Source: Clostridium sp. CAG:510 (lineage in GTDB: Bacteria; Bacillota; Clostridia; Lachnospirales; Lachnospiraceae). From it: DNA of 37,166 bases. Positions 1-7,990 of this stretch are shown in pieces (position 1 is the first letter of the stretch; each line of letters starts with the position of its first letter). Position numbers and translations under genes: made by a program. Where the stretch lies: assembly GCA_000434615.1 (NCBI GenBank), contig FR880817.1, forward strand, positions 1 through 37,166, read 5' to 3'. The notes beneath the pieces were generated by a model. That model was not told the DNA's origin. It saw only the letters and a program-made list of their open reading frames with translations, and made no database searches.

Positions 1-106
1 GTAATTTACACCATTATATGGACGTAGCCCAATGCCATGTGTATTCCAAGAATGGAAATGGGTTCCCCATATTATCCGGACATTCCTTGTTCCCAAATTT
101 GTACAC

Positions 107-133
107 TAATTCCTATTGACACAATGGGAATTA
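107..133. promoter_or_regulatory. Palindromic operator over the suf promoter
   Basis: An inverted repeat is centred on position 120. TAATTCC at 107-113 mirrors GGAATTA at 127-133, and inside it ATTG at 115-118 mirrors CAAT at 122-125. The arms are perfect except for one mismatched pair (114/126) and the three central bases. The -35 box at 116-121 lies wholly within it, so a bound protein would block RNA polymerase. The first downstream gene is an Rrf2-family regulator, and Rrf2 proteins bind long dyads of this kind as dimers, so autoregulation is the natural inference. Seen: the palindrome. Inferred: the protein that binds it. Confidence 0.65.
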
Positions 134-144
134 ATTTTTATAAT
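116..144 (+). promoter_or_regulatory. Sigma-A promoter of the Rrf2-suf operon
   Basis: TTGACA at 116-121 and TATAAT at 139-144 are both perfect consensus and are separated by the ideal 17 bases. Transcription should begin near 151. That leaves a leader of about 165 bases before the regulator gene, in which I see no clear riboswitch. An unrepressed promoter this strong fits an operon held down by a repressor. No terminator is visible between here and 5561. Confidence 0.85.
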
Positions 145-317
145 TCCTACTGTGAAGATAGGAGAAAAAGAATTTTTGCCTAAGAAGTAACAGGCGCATT
201 TTTCCCGAAAAACAGATAGAATATTTTTACATGGGAAAGTATGGAAAAGAAGAATACCGGATACAGGTAGATGCATACAGTCATCCCGGAAATGACCGGG
301 AAGAAAGGATACAACAT

Positions 318-776
318 ATGATGATTTCAACCAGAGGAAGGTATGCCCTGCGTGTGATGCTGGATTTGGCAGAGCACAATAACGGGGAATACATTTCCTT
401 AAAAGAAATAGCGGACAGGCAGGAAATTTCCAGGAAATATCTGGAGGGAATTATGACGGTATTGTCCAAGGCACATCTGGTGGACAGCTCTTCGGGCAAG
501 ACCGGCGGGTACCGGCTGGTAAAACCGGCGGAGGAATACCCAGTGGGGGACATTTTGCGGACGGTGGAAAACGATATGATACCCGTTGCCTGCATGGGAG
601 AGTCCGAGGCCAAATGTACGAGGGCGGACAAATGCTACACCATGCCGTTCTGGATGGGACTGAGCCGGGTTATTGACAATTATTTGGACAGCCACACATT
701 GAAGTCTCTTTTGGAAGAAGGGCACAGAGAGCACTGTACCTGTTGTAACGAATTCCAGAAACACGCAGAAACATAA
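318..776 (+). CDS. Rrf2-family Fe-S-type transcriptional regulator (IscR/SufR-like)
   Basis: Winged-helix regulator of 152 residues, the usual Rrf2 length. The N-terminus (ISTRGRYALRVMLDLA) and the helix containing EISRKYLEGIM followed by KTGGYRL are typical of the Rrf2 DNA-binding domain. Three cysteines (C92, C100, C106) sit where IscR carries its cluster ligands, but the first gap is seven residues rather than five. A further Cys-Thr-Cys-Cys lies near the C-terminus. ATG 318 was chosen because AGAAAGGA ends eight bases before it; the open frame extends upstream to 231 but has no support there. ATG 321 is an equally plausible start. The gene lies 19 bases before sufC under a palindromic operator, so it probably senses Fe-S status and represses its own operon. 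A cysteine-metabolism role like that of CymR is the main alternative. Confidence 0.88.
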   Translation: MMISTRGRYALRVMLDLAEHNNGEYISLKEIADRQEISRKYLEGIMTVLSKAHLVDSSSGKTGGYRLVKPAEEYPVGDILRTVENDMIPVACMGESEAKCTRADKCYTMPFWMGLSRVIDNYLDSHTLKSLLEEGHREHCTCCNEFQKHAET

Positions 777-795
777 ACAGAAAAGGAGAAAAGCC

Positions 796-1545
796 ATGAG
801 CCACAAGTTATTAACAGTTAAGGATTTGCACGTTAATGTGGGAGAAAAAGAAATTCTGCACGGGATTAACCTGCAGGTAGGAAAAGGAGAAACCCACGTA
901 CTGATGGGTCCCAACGGTACCGGTAAATCCACCCTCGGATATGCGATTGCGGGAAATCCCCGTTACGAAGTCACAGAAGGAAGCATTCTGTTTAACGGAG
1001 AAGATATTACTTATATGCCAGTCAACGAAAGAGCTAAGAAAGGAATTTTCCTTTCCTTCCAGAACCCTCTGGAAGTACCGGGCGTAACCCTTTCCGCTTT
1101 TATCCGGAGCGCACTGGAATATAAAACCGGAGAAAGAATTCGTCTTTTTACCTATAAAAAGAAATTGCTGGAAATGATGGAGCTCTTAAACATGGACGAG
1201 TCCTATGCAGAGAGAGATCTGAACGTCGGATTTTCCGGCGGTGAAAAAAAGAAAGCCGAAATCCTGCAGCTTCTAATGCTGGAGCCGTCCCTTGCCATTC
1301 TGGATGAAACAGACTCAGGTCTTGATGTGGATGCGGTAAGAACCGTTTCCAGGGGCATCCAGATTTATCAGGAAAGATGCAAGGGAAGCCTGCTCATTAT
1401 CACACACAGCACGAAAATTTTAGAGTCCCTGCATGTGGATGTAACCCATGTCATGGAAAACGGAATTGTGGTAAAAGAGGGCGATGCTTCCTTAGTTGAT
1501 GTCATCAATGAAAACGGCTTCACCGAGCTACGTGACGAGAAATAA
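796..1545 (+). CDS. sufC: Fe-S cluster assembly ATPase SufC
   Basis: Soluble ABC-type ATPase of 249 residues, the normal SufC length. It powers the SufBCD scaffold that builds Fe-S clusters in the cytoplasm. Walker A is GPNGTGKST with K44, the signature FSGGEKKKAE is at about 146-155, and Walker B with the catalytic glutamate (LAILDE, E171) is followed by TDSGLD. This TDSGLD D-loop is typical of SufC rather than of transporters. There are no membrane segments. AAAAGGAG precedes the start by about six bases. It is the first structural gene of sufC-B-D-S-U. The order differs from B. subtilis sufCDSUB, with sufB moved up next to sufC. Confidence 0.96.
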   Translation: MSHKLLTVKDLHVNVGEKEILHGINLQVGKGETHVLMGPNGTGKSTLGYAIAGNPRYEVTEGSILFNGEDITYMPVNERAKKGIFLSFQNPLEVPGVTLSAFIRSALEYKTGERIRLFTYKKKLLEMMELLNMDESYAERDLNVGFSGGEKKKAEILQLLMLEPSLAILDETDSGLDVDAVRTVSRGIQIYQERCKGSLLIITHSTKILESLHVDVTHVMENGIVVKEGDASLVDVINENGFTELRDEK

Positions 1546-1574
1546 AGTCAGGAAAAAGAGAGGAAATCACAAAT

Positions 1575-2981
1575 ATGGAAGAAAAAACATATGTGGATGA
1601 CATTGACCGCAGTGTCTATGACATAAAAGACGAAGAACACGATGCCTTCCGTATCGAAGAAGGTCTGACCCCGGAAATCGTAGACCAGATTTCAAAGGAA
1701 AAGCATGACCCGGAATGGATGCGGGAGTTCCGGCAGCAGTCTTTGAAAATATATCAGGAATTAAAGGTGCCGGACTGGGGTCCTTCCATCAAGGGACTGG
1801 ATATGGACCACATTGCCACCTACGTGCGTCCACACAGCGATATGAAGAACAACTGGAAAAACGTGCCCAAGGACATCAAGGAAACCTTTGAACGTCTGGG
1901 TATTCCACAGGCGGAAAGAAAGTCCCTTGCCGGCGTGGGCGCCCAGTACGACTCCGAGCTGGTATACCACAATGTAAAAGACGAGGTGGCGGCGCAGGGT
2001 GTCGTATATCTGGATATGGAAAGCGCCCTGCAGGGTGAATACGCCGACATGGTACATGAATACTTCATGAAGCTGATTACCCCGAGGGACCACAAATTTG
2101 CGGCGCTTCACGGTGCGGTATGGTCCGGCGGTTCCTTTGTCTATGTGCCGAAGGGCGTGGACGTGTCCATTCCCTTACAGTCGTATTTCCGACTGAATGC
2201 CAAGGGTGCCGGACAGTTTGAACATACTCTGATTATTGTGGATGAAGGAGCCAATCTTCATTTCATCGAAGGCTGTTCCGCTCCCAAGTACAATGTGGCA
2301 AACCTGCATGCGGGCTGTGTGGAGCTGTTTGTGAAAAAGAACGCCAAGCTGCGTTATTCTACCATTGAGAACTGGTCCAAGAACATGTATAACTTAAACT
2401 CCAAGAGAGCGCTTGTGGAGGAAGGCGGTACTATTGAATGGGTATCCGGTTCCTTCGGTTCCCATGTAAGCTACCTTTATCCCATGAGTATCTTAAAGGG
2501 GAGAGGGGCAAAAATGGAATTTACAGGCGTAACCTTTGCGGCAGCCGGACAGAACTTAGATACCGGAGCCAAGGTTGTGCATGCGGCGCCGGATACCAGC
2601 TCCTATATGAATACCCGTTCCATCAGCAAGGGCGGCGGCATCAGCACCTTCCGGAGCAGCGTGGTGGTACAGAAGAATGCAACGGGCACCAAATCGGCAG
2701 TGTCCTGCCAGTCTTTGATGCTGGACTCCGAGTCCCGCTCCGATACCATTCCCGCTATGGATGTGCGCACCAAGGAAGCATCCATCGGACATGAAGCCAA
2801 AATCGGAAGCATCAGCGACGATGCGGTCTTTTACCTGATGTCCAGAGGCTTAACGGAGGAAGAGGCAAGAGCCCTGATTGTCAGTGGCTTTGCGGACAAC
2901 GTATCCAAGGAATTACCGATGGAATATGCGGTGGAAATGAACAATCTGATCCGTCTGGAAATGAAGGGAAGCATCGGATAA
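1575..2981 (+). CDS. sufB: Fe-S cluster assembly scaffold SufB
   Basis: Scaffold of 468 residues, close to the 465-470 usual for Firmicute SufB. With SufC and SufD it forms the complex on which nascent clusters are assembled. Recognisable blocks are WSGGSFVYVPKGV near 180, IEGCSAP near 233, the beta-helix core, and the C-terminal run SCQSLMLDSESRSDTIPAMD followed by EASIGHEAKIG. The cysteine of SCQSL is the likely equivalent of the conserved C-terminal cysteine needed for cluster formation. The region ending LPMEYAVEMNNLIRLEM is the usual C-terminus. It starts 29 bases after sufC behind GAGAGGAA, and there is no sign of truncation. Confidence 0.96.
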   Translation: MEEKTYVDDIDRSVYDIKDEEHDAFRIEEGLTPEIVDQISKEKHDPEWMREFRQQSLKIYQELKVPDWGPSIKGLDMDHIATYVRPHSDMKNNWKNVPKDIKETFERLGIPQAERKSLAGVGAQYDSELVYHNVKDEVAAQGVVYLDMESALQGEYADMVHEYFMKLITPRDHKFAALHGAVWSGGSFVYVPKGVDVSIPLQSYFRLNAKGAGQFEHTLIIVDEGANLHFIEGCSAPKYNVANLHAGCVELFVKKNAKLRYSTIENWSKNMYNLNSKRALVEEGGTIEWVSGSFGSHVSYLYPMSILKGRGAKMEFTGVTFAAAGQNLDTGAKVVHAAPDTSSYMNTRSISKGGGISTFRSSVVVQKNATGTKSAVSCQSLMLDSESRSDTIPAMDVRTKEASIGHEAKIGSISDDAVFYLMSRGLTEEEARALIVSGFADNVSKELPMEYAVEMNNLIRLEMKGSIG

Positions 2982-3000
2982 CAGGCAAGGAGTGAAAAAG

Positions 3001-3909
3001 ATGAGTGAAATGAAAAGAACAGTAAACGCACTGCCGTCCAAGACCTGGTACTGGCTCAAAATGAACGATGCCGTACTGCCCTGGGAAGAGGAAGGCGGAA
3101 GCGAAACCATACAGGTAGGAAGTAAAAATGCACCGGTATTTTTGCAGGTATCCGGCGGAAACTATGAGAAAAAGCAGATAGAGATTTCCGCAAAGGAAAA
3201 AGAAGAAGTGGAAGTTTATATGCAGTATGCGGATTTTTTCCATATAGAAGCCCTGACGAAAATCCATGTGGGAAAAGGCAGCCGGGTAAAGCTCGTACAG
3301 GTCATGAAGACGGGAAAGGAAACCTCTTTAATTAACCGGATTGAAACGAAAGTGGAAGAAAAGGGAAGCCTGGAGCTGTATCAGGTTATGCTGGGACAGG
3401 GCAATATTTACGGAGAAACCCTGACCGACTTAGTGGGGAAGGAAGCCTCCTTTGATGCCGATTTAGGGTATCTGGTACAGGATGAAGAGCTGCTTGACAT
3501 CAACATGGTTGTCAACCATTTCGGAGAAGAAACCAGGTCCCGGATTAAGGCGGACGGCGCACTGAAGGACAAGGCAAAGAAAGTGTTCCGCGGTACCATT
3601 GATTTCAAAAAAGGCTCCGTAGGTGCGGAAGGCGAAGAAACCGAAACCGTGCTTATGCTGGGCGATGATGTGCAGAACCAGACCATTCCGGTGATTCTCT
3701 GCAGCGAGGAAACCGTTGCCGGAAGCCATGGCGCCACCATCGGCGAACTGGACGAGGACACCCTGTTTTATTTTGAAAGCAGGGGCATCGGCAAAAAAGA
3801 AGCGGAGGACATTATGGCAAGGGCAGCCATTGACCGCATCGGCAGACTTCTTTCCGAAGAAAAGGCTCAGGAATGGATACAGAACGGATTAAAGGAGGTG
3901 CTTTCTTAA
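3001..3909 (+). CDS. sufD: Fe-S cluster assembly protein SufD
   Basis: Paralogue of SufB, 302 residues, within the shorter group of SufD proteins. It partners SufB and SufC in the scaffold complex. The C-terminal core carries the family pattern GSHGATIGELDEDTLFYFESRGI, whose histidine matches the conserved SufD histidine near the cluster-forming interface, followed by KKEAEDIMARAAIDRI. I chose ATG 3001 because AAGGAG at 2987-2992 is eight bases upstream. A GTG at 2992 would overlap that ribosome binding site and is unlikely. The first 90 residues are variable, as is normal for SufD. It sits between sufB and sufS, with one base between its stop and the sufS start. Confidence 0.93.
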   Translation: MSEMKRTVNALPSKTWYWLKMNDAVLPWEEEGGSETIQVGSKNAPVFLQVSGGNYEKKQIEISAKEKEEVEVYMQYADFFHIEALTKIHVGKGSRVKLVQVMKTGKETSLINRIETKVEEKGSLELYQVMLGQGNIYGETLTDLVGKEASFDADLGYLVQDEELLDINMVVNHFGEETRSRIKADGALKDKAKKVFRGTIDFKKGSVGAEGEETETVLMLGDDVQNQTIPVILCSEETVAGSHGATIGELDEDTLFYFESRGIGKKEAEDIMARAAIDRIGRLLSEEKAQEWIQNGLKEVLS

Positions 3910-3910
3910 G

Positions 3911-5128
3911 ATGGATGTGATACAATATAGGAAAGATTTCCCACTGCTCGTAAAGACCGGCAATATATATCTGGACAATGCGGCAACATCCCAGAGACCC
4001 CGGTGTGTACTGGATGCGGAAACAGAATTTTACGAGCGTCATAATGCCAATCCGCTGCGCGGTTTTTATCCTCTGGCGGTGGAAGCGACCGACGCCTACG
4101 AAAAAGCAAGAGAAGTGGCGGCAGACTTTATCCATGCCAAGCTCCCCGGTGAAATTATTTTTACAAGAAATACCACGGAAAGCATCAACCTGGTGGCATA
4201 CAGCTACGGCTTAAGCCACGTAAAAGCGGGGGACGAAATTCTGGTTTCCGTTATGGAGCACCACAGTAACCTTCTTCCCTGGCAGATGGTAGCAAGAAAT
4301 ACCGGCGCCACCTTAAAATTCATGGAATGCAAACAGGACGGCAGCCTTGACCTTGCGGAAGTGGAAGCGCTGATAACGGAGAAGACTAAAATCGTAGCCA
4401 TCACCCAGGTGTCCAACGTGCTGGGCAGGGTCAATCCTGTAAAGGAGATTGCGGAGATGGTGCACAGAAAAGGAGCCGTGATTTTAGTGGATGGCGCCCA
4501 GAGTACGCCCCATATGGAAGTGGATGTGCAGGAACTTTCCTGTGATTTCTTCGCGTTTTCCGGCCACAAGCTGTTAGGACCCATGGGCATCGGCGTGTTG
4601 TACGGCAGACAGGAGCTGTTAGAGGAAATGCCGCCTTTTCTTTCCGGCGGAGAAATGATAGAGTCCGTGACCAGGGAGAGTGCGGTTTACGCAGAGGTGC
4701 CGCATAAATTTGAAGCGGGCACTGTCAATGCGGCAGGTGCGGTCGGACTGGCGGCAGCCATGGAATATATCAAAAAAATCGGCTTTGCCGACATGCAGAA
4801 GCAGGAGCATCTGCTCACCGCCCATGTACTGGAGGAGATGGAGCGTATGCCCCATGTGCACATTGTGGGAGATAAAGAAGCCGAAAATCATACCGGCATC
4901 GTTACCTTTACCATAGAGGATGTGCATCCCCATGATGTGAGCGAAATCTTAAGCAATGACGGTATCTGCGTAAGAGCGGGACATCATTGTGCCCAGCCGT
5001 TATTAAAGCATCTCGGTATCGGTTCCGCCACAAGAGCCAGCTTTATGTTTTATAATACCTTGGAAGAGGCGGACCGCCTGATTGAGAGCGTGTCCACCAT
5101 AAGGGAGAGAATGGGATATGGAAGGTAA
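3911..5128 (+). CDS. sufS: Cysteine desulfurase SufS
   Basis: PLP-dependent class V aminotransferase fold enzyme of 405 residues. It takes sulfur from L-cysteine, leaving alanine, and passes the persulfide to SufU. Visible landmarks are YLDNAATSQRP at the N-terminus, TRNTTESINLVAYS, EHHSNLLPW, VDGAQSTPHM with the PLP-contacting aspartate, SGHKLLGPMGIGVLYG with the Schiff-base lysine K220, and RAGHHCAQP with the active-site cysteine C360. This is the group II (SufS/CsdA) pattern rather than the NifS/IscS pattern. AAAGGAGGT is about ten bases before the start. The gene overlaps sufU by 11 bases, so the two partners are probably translated together. Confidence 0.97.
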   Translation: MDVIQYRKDFPLLVKTGNIYLDNAATSQRPRCVLDAETEFYERHNANPLRGFYPLAVEATDAYEKAREVAADFIHAKLPGEIIFTRNTTESINLVAYSYGLSHVKAGDEILVSVMEHHSNLLPWQMVARNTGATLKFMECKQDGSLDLAEVEALITEKTKIVAITQVSNVLGRVNPVKEIAEMVHRKGAVILVDGAQSTPHMEVDVQELSCDFFAFSGHKLLGPMGIGVLYGRQELLEEMPPFLSGGEMIESVTRESAVYAEVPHKFEAGTVNAAGAVGLAAAMEYIKKIGFADMQKQEHLLTAHVLEEMERMPHVHIVGDKEAENHTGIVTFTIEDVHPHDVSEILSNDGICVRAGHHCAQPLLKHLGIGSATRASFMFYNTLEEADRLIESVSTIRERMGYGR

Positions 5129-5561
5129 TCGTTTTTATAATGAAATTCTGACAGAGCACAACATCCACCCGGAGTTCAAGCATGACCTGCCGGATGCGGA
5201 CATTGTGCTTGAGGGCATAAACCCCAGCTGCGGGGACGACATTTTCTTAAAACTGAAGGTGGAAAACGGCGTTATCACGGACGGAGCCTTCGTGGGAGAC
5301 GGCTGTGCCATTTCCCAGGCGTCCGCCGACATTATGCTGGGCATGATTATCGGAAAAACCAAAGAAGAAGCCTTGCATCTTGGAGAAATTTTCTCTAAAA
5401 TGATAAAAGGGACTGCTACGGAGGAAGAAATCGAAAGTCTGGAAGAAGCAGGAGCCTTGCAGGATATCTCCCATATGCCGGCGCGTGTAAAATGTGCCGT
5501 ACTGGGATGGAGAACCTTAAAAGAAGCTTTGGGTGAAAACGGACAAAGAACCGGGGCATAA
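5118..5561 (+). CDS. sufU: SufU zinc-dependent sulfurtransferase
   Basis: Protein of 147 residues in the IscU/SufU fold. In Firmicutes SufU receives persulfide sulfur from SufS at a zinc site and delivers it to SufBCD. Likely zinc ligands are C38 and D40 (NPSCGDD), C63 (GDGCAIS) and C126 (ARVKCAVLGW). The stretch between the second and third cysteines includes the extra segment that separates SufU from IscU. It begins inside the end of sufS. The last residues (NGQRTGA) and the stop codon fall at the edge of a 22-base tandem repeat, so the C-terminal tail may be recent. This is the last gene of the suf set. Confidence 0.95.
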   Translation: MEGNRFYNEILTEHNIHPEFKHDLPDADIVLEGINPSCGDDIFLKLKVENGVITDGAFVGDGCAISQASADIMLGMIIGKTKEEALHLGEIFSKMIKGTATEEEIESLEEAGALQDISHMPARVKCAVLGWRTLKEALGENGQRTGA

Positions 5562-5610
5562 ACAGACAAAGCACCGGGCATAAACAGACAAAGCACCGGG
5601 CACAAACAAA
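5557..5610. repeat. 22-base tandem repeat after sufU
   Basis: A 22-base unit that begins CATAAACAGACAAAG and ends CACCGGG occurs at 5557-5578 and again, identically, at 5579-5600. A partial third copy (CACAAACAAA) starts at 5601. A degenerate copy of the end of the unit (GACAAAGAACCGGGG) lies upstream at about 5542-5556, inside the end of sufU. The sufU stop codon (5559-5561) is in the first full unit. This looks like slipped-strand duplication. I see no hairpin or poly-T that would make it a terminator. Confidence 0.75.
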
Positions 5611-5629
5611 ATCAAAGATGAGGTAGGGT

Positions 5630-7234
5630 ATGGAAACAGGAAAAGAAGCAGCAAAAGTGATTGAAGCCGGACAGGTATATCTCGGGATTGAGTTCGGTTC
5701 CACCAGAATAAAAGCCGTGCTTACGGATAAGGACGGAAAAGTACTGGCGACAGGCGGACACGGCTGGGAAAACAGACTGGAAAACGGAATCTGGACGTAT
5801 TCCGAAGAGGACATTTTTTCGGGACTGAGGGATTGTTACCAAAGCCTTGCAAAGGATGTGAAGGCACAGTACGGTATTCCCTTAAAGAAAATTGCCGCCA
5901 TGGGCATTTCTGCCATGATGCACGGTTATCTTCCCTTTGACAAAGACGGAAGGCTTTTAGTACCGTTCCGTACCTGGCGAAACACCATGACGGAGGAAGC
6001 GGCGGAAAAATTAACCGGTGCTTTTTCCTATAATATTCCCCAGAGATGGAGTATTGCCCACCTGTATCAGGCAATCTTAAACGGTGAGGAGCATGTGAAG
6101 GAGATGGCTTATTTTACCACGCTGGCGGGCTATGTGCACCAGAAACTGACCGGGGAAAAGGTACTCGGCGTGGGGGATGCATCCGGCATGTTCCCCATTG
6201 ATACCGCGACCGGGGATTACGATGAAAAAATGCTTGCGGCTTTTGAAAAGCTGATTGCGGATAAACATTATTCATGGTGTCTTCGGGATATTTTACCGAA
6301 GGTACTGCCTGCGGGAGAAAAAGCGGGCGTGCTCACTAAGGAAGGCGCGGCGCTCTTAGACCCCTCCGGGGAACTGGAAGCTGGCTGTCCGTTCTGCCCG
6401 CCGGAAGGCGACGCCGGTACGGGTATGGTGGCAACAAACAGTGTAGCGGTGCGCACCGGTAATATTTCCGCCGGAACCTCCGTGTTTGCCATGGTGGTTC
6501 TGGAAAAGCCGTTGGCAAAAGTATATCCGGAAATCGATCTGGTGACGACTCCCGACGGCGCCCTCGTGGGTATGGTGCACTGCAACAACTGTACATCCGA
6601 AATCAATGCCTGGGCAAATCTGTTTGCACAGTTCGGAGAGCTGTTCGGCATGAAAATCACGCCGGACGAACTCTTTACAAAGCTTTACAGCGTAGCGCTT
6701 TCGGGCGACCCGGACTGCGGAGGCATGCTTTCCTACAACTATTTTTCCGGAGAGCCGGTTACCGGTTTTGAAAGCGGAGCTCCTCTGTTTGTAAGAAGTG
6801 CGGAGAGTAAATTTACATTGGCAAATACCATGCGCATGCACCTGTATTCGGCACTGGCAGCTCTGAAGGTGGGCATGGATTTATTACTAAAAGAAGAACA
6901 TGTGACGGTGGATAAGCTGTACGGTCACGGCGGTTTCTTTAAGACAAAGGAAGCGGGACAGCGCATTGCGGCAGCAGCCATGAATGCGCCGGTATCGGTT
7001 ATGGAAACAGCCGGAGAGGGCGGTGCCTGGGGAATTGCCCTGTTAGCAGCTTACCTTACGGAAAAGGAAAACGGCAGTTTGGGCGAATTCTTAAACAAGC
7101 GCATTTTTGCCGGAAAAGAAGGCAGCGAAAGAAAGCCGGACGAGAAGGATGTGGAGGGCTTCGAGCAGTTCATGAAGCGTTACCGCAGGGGATTTGAGGC
7201 AGAAAGAGCCGCCATACGGGCGATGACAGAATAA
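5630..7234 (+). CDS. FGGY-family carbohydrate kinase (probable ribulokinase, AraK-like)
   Basis: Sugar kinase of 534 residues, the usual FGGY length. FGGY kinases phosphorylate a ketose or polyol with ATP in the cytoplasm. The N-terminal phosphate-binding loop is IEFGSTRIKAVLTD (about 18-31). GISAMMHGYL, WRNTM and GDASGMFPID form the sugar-binding half, and EGDAGTGMVATNSVAVRTGNIS and YGHGGFF the ATP half. The neighbour 54 bases downstream is an AraD-like epimerase, so L-ribulose is the most likely substrate. Clostridia often use a ribulokinase that is not orthologous to AraB in this setting. Xylulose or L-xylulose cannot be excluded. No araA, transporter or sugar regulator is present in the window. 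ATG 5630 follows GATGAGGTAGGG. Confidence 0.85.
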   Translation: METGKEAAKVIEAGQVYLGIEFGSTRIKAVLTDKDGKVLATGGHGWENRLENGIWTYSEEDIFSGLRDCYQSLAKDVKAQYGIPLKKIAAMGISAMMHGYLPFDKDGRLLVPFRTWRNTMTEEAAEKLTGAFSYNIPQRWSIAHLYQAILNGEEHVKEMAYFTTLAGYVHQKLTGEKVLGVGDASGMFPIDTATGDYDEKMLAAFEKLIADKHYSWCLRDILPKVLPAGEKAGVLTKEGAALLDPSGELEAGCPFCPPEGDAGTGMVATNSVAVRTGNISAGTSVFAMVVLEKPLAKVYPEIDLVTTPDGALVGMVHCNNCTSEINAWANLFAQFGELFGMKITPDELFTKLYSVALSGDPDCGGMLSYNYFSGEPVTGFESGAPLFVRSAESKFTLANTMRMHLYSALAALKVGMDLLLKEEHVTVDKLYGHGGFFKTKEAGQRIAAAAMNAPVSVMETAGEGGAWGIALLAAYLTEKENGSLGEFLNKRIFAGKEGSERKPDEKDVEGFEQFMKRYRRGFEAERAAIRAMTE

Positions 7235-7288
7235 GCAGACAGAGAGCTTAAATGGGCGCCGCTGAGCGCGGGCAACGGAGGGATTATT

Positions 7289-7990
7289 ATGTTACAGGAG
7301 TTAAAAAGACAGGTTTATGAAGCCAATATGCTGCTTCCGAAATACGGACTGGTTACTTTTACCTGGGGCAATGTGAGTGCCATTGACAGGGAGAGCGGTC
7401 TGTTTGTCATAAAACCCAGCGGGGTGGAATATGAAAGCATGAAGCCGGAGGACATGGTGGTCATGGACTTAAACGGCAACCGTGTGGAAGGAAAATTACG
7501 TCCGTCTTCCGACACGCCGACCCATCTGGAGCTTTATAAAGCATTCCCGGAAATCGGCGGCATTGTGCACACCCATTCCTCCTATGCCACAAGCTGGGCA
7601 CAGGCGGGAAGAAGCATTCCCTGCTACGGAACCACCCATGCGGATTACATTTACGGAGAAGTTCCCTGCGTCAGATGCCTGACAAAGGAAGAAATAGACG
7701 AAGCTTACGAAACAAACACCGGCAAACTGATTGTTTCGGAATTTAAGCGGAGTAAGAAAGAGATTATGGCAGTACCGGCGGTACTGTGCAAAAACCACGG
7801 TCCCTTTACCTGGGGGAAGGATGCGAAGGACGCCGTACACAACGCCGTTGTCTTAGAAGAAGTGGCGAAAATGGCGTACCGGACGGAGAGCATCAACAGT
7901 AAGGTAGAGCCGGCACCGCAGGAATTACAGGACAAGCATTATTACCGTAAACACGGAGCCGGTGCCTATTACGGACAGGAGGATGCATGA
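7289..7990 (+). CDS. araD: L-ribulose-5-phosphate 4-epimerase
   Basis: Class II aldolase/epimerase of 233 residues, about the length of E. coli AraD (231). It interconverts L-ribulose 5-phosphate and D-xylulose 5-phosphate, feeding the pentose phosphate pathway. The zinc-binding histidines are visible as HTH (H94, H96) and in KNHGPFTWG (H170), matching the E. coli positions 95, 97 and 171. The substrate-binding GNVSAID, KPSGVEYE and SSDTPTHLELY blocks are intact, as is the C-terminal YYRKHG. CGGAGGG lies seven bases before the start. The gene overlaps the next one by ATGA, which suggests co-translation, though the GTPase has no obvious sugar role. An L-xylulose 4-epimerase activity is a minor alternative. 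Confidence 0.92.
   Translation: MLQELKRQVYEANMLLPKYGLVTFTWGNVSAIDRESGLFVIKPSGVEYESMKPEDMVVMDLNGNRVEGKLRPSSDTPTHLELYKAFPEIGGIVHTHSSYATSWAQAGRSIPCYGTTHADYIYGEVPCVRCLTKEEIDEAYETNTGKLIVSEFKRSKKEIMAVPAVLCKNHGPFTWGKDAKDAVHNAVVLEEVAKMAYRTESINSKVEPAPQELQDKHYYRKHGAGAYYGQEDA

Noticed and set aside
5557..5610. CRISPR-like repeats
   Set aside because: The units are directly adjacent without spacers and only about 2.5 copies exist, so this is a simple tandem duplication.
7235..7288. Riboswitch or leader element before araD
   Set aside because: The G/C-rich stretch forms only a short GCGC stem; I see no known aptamer core and it is too short for most.
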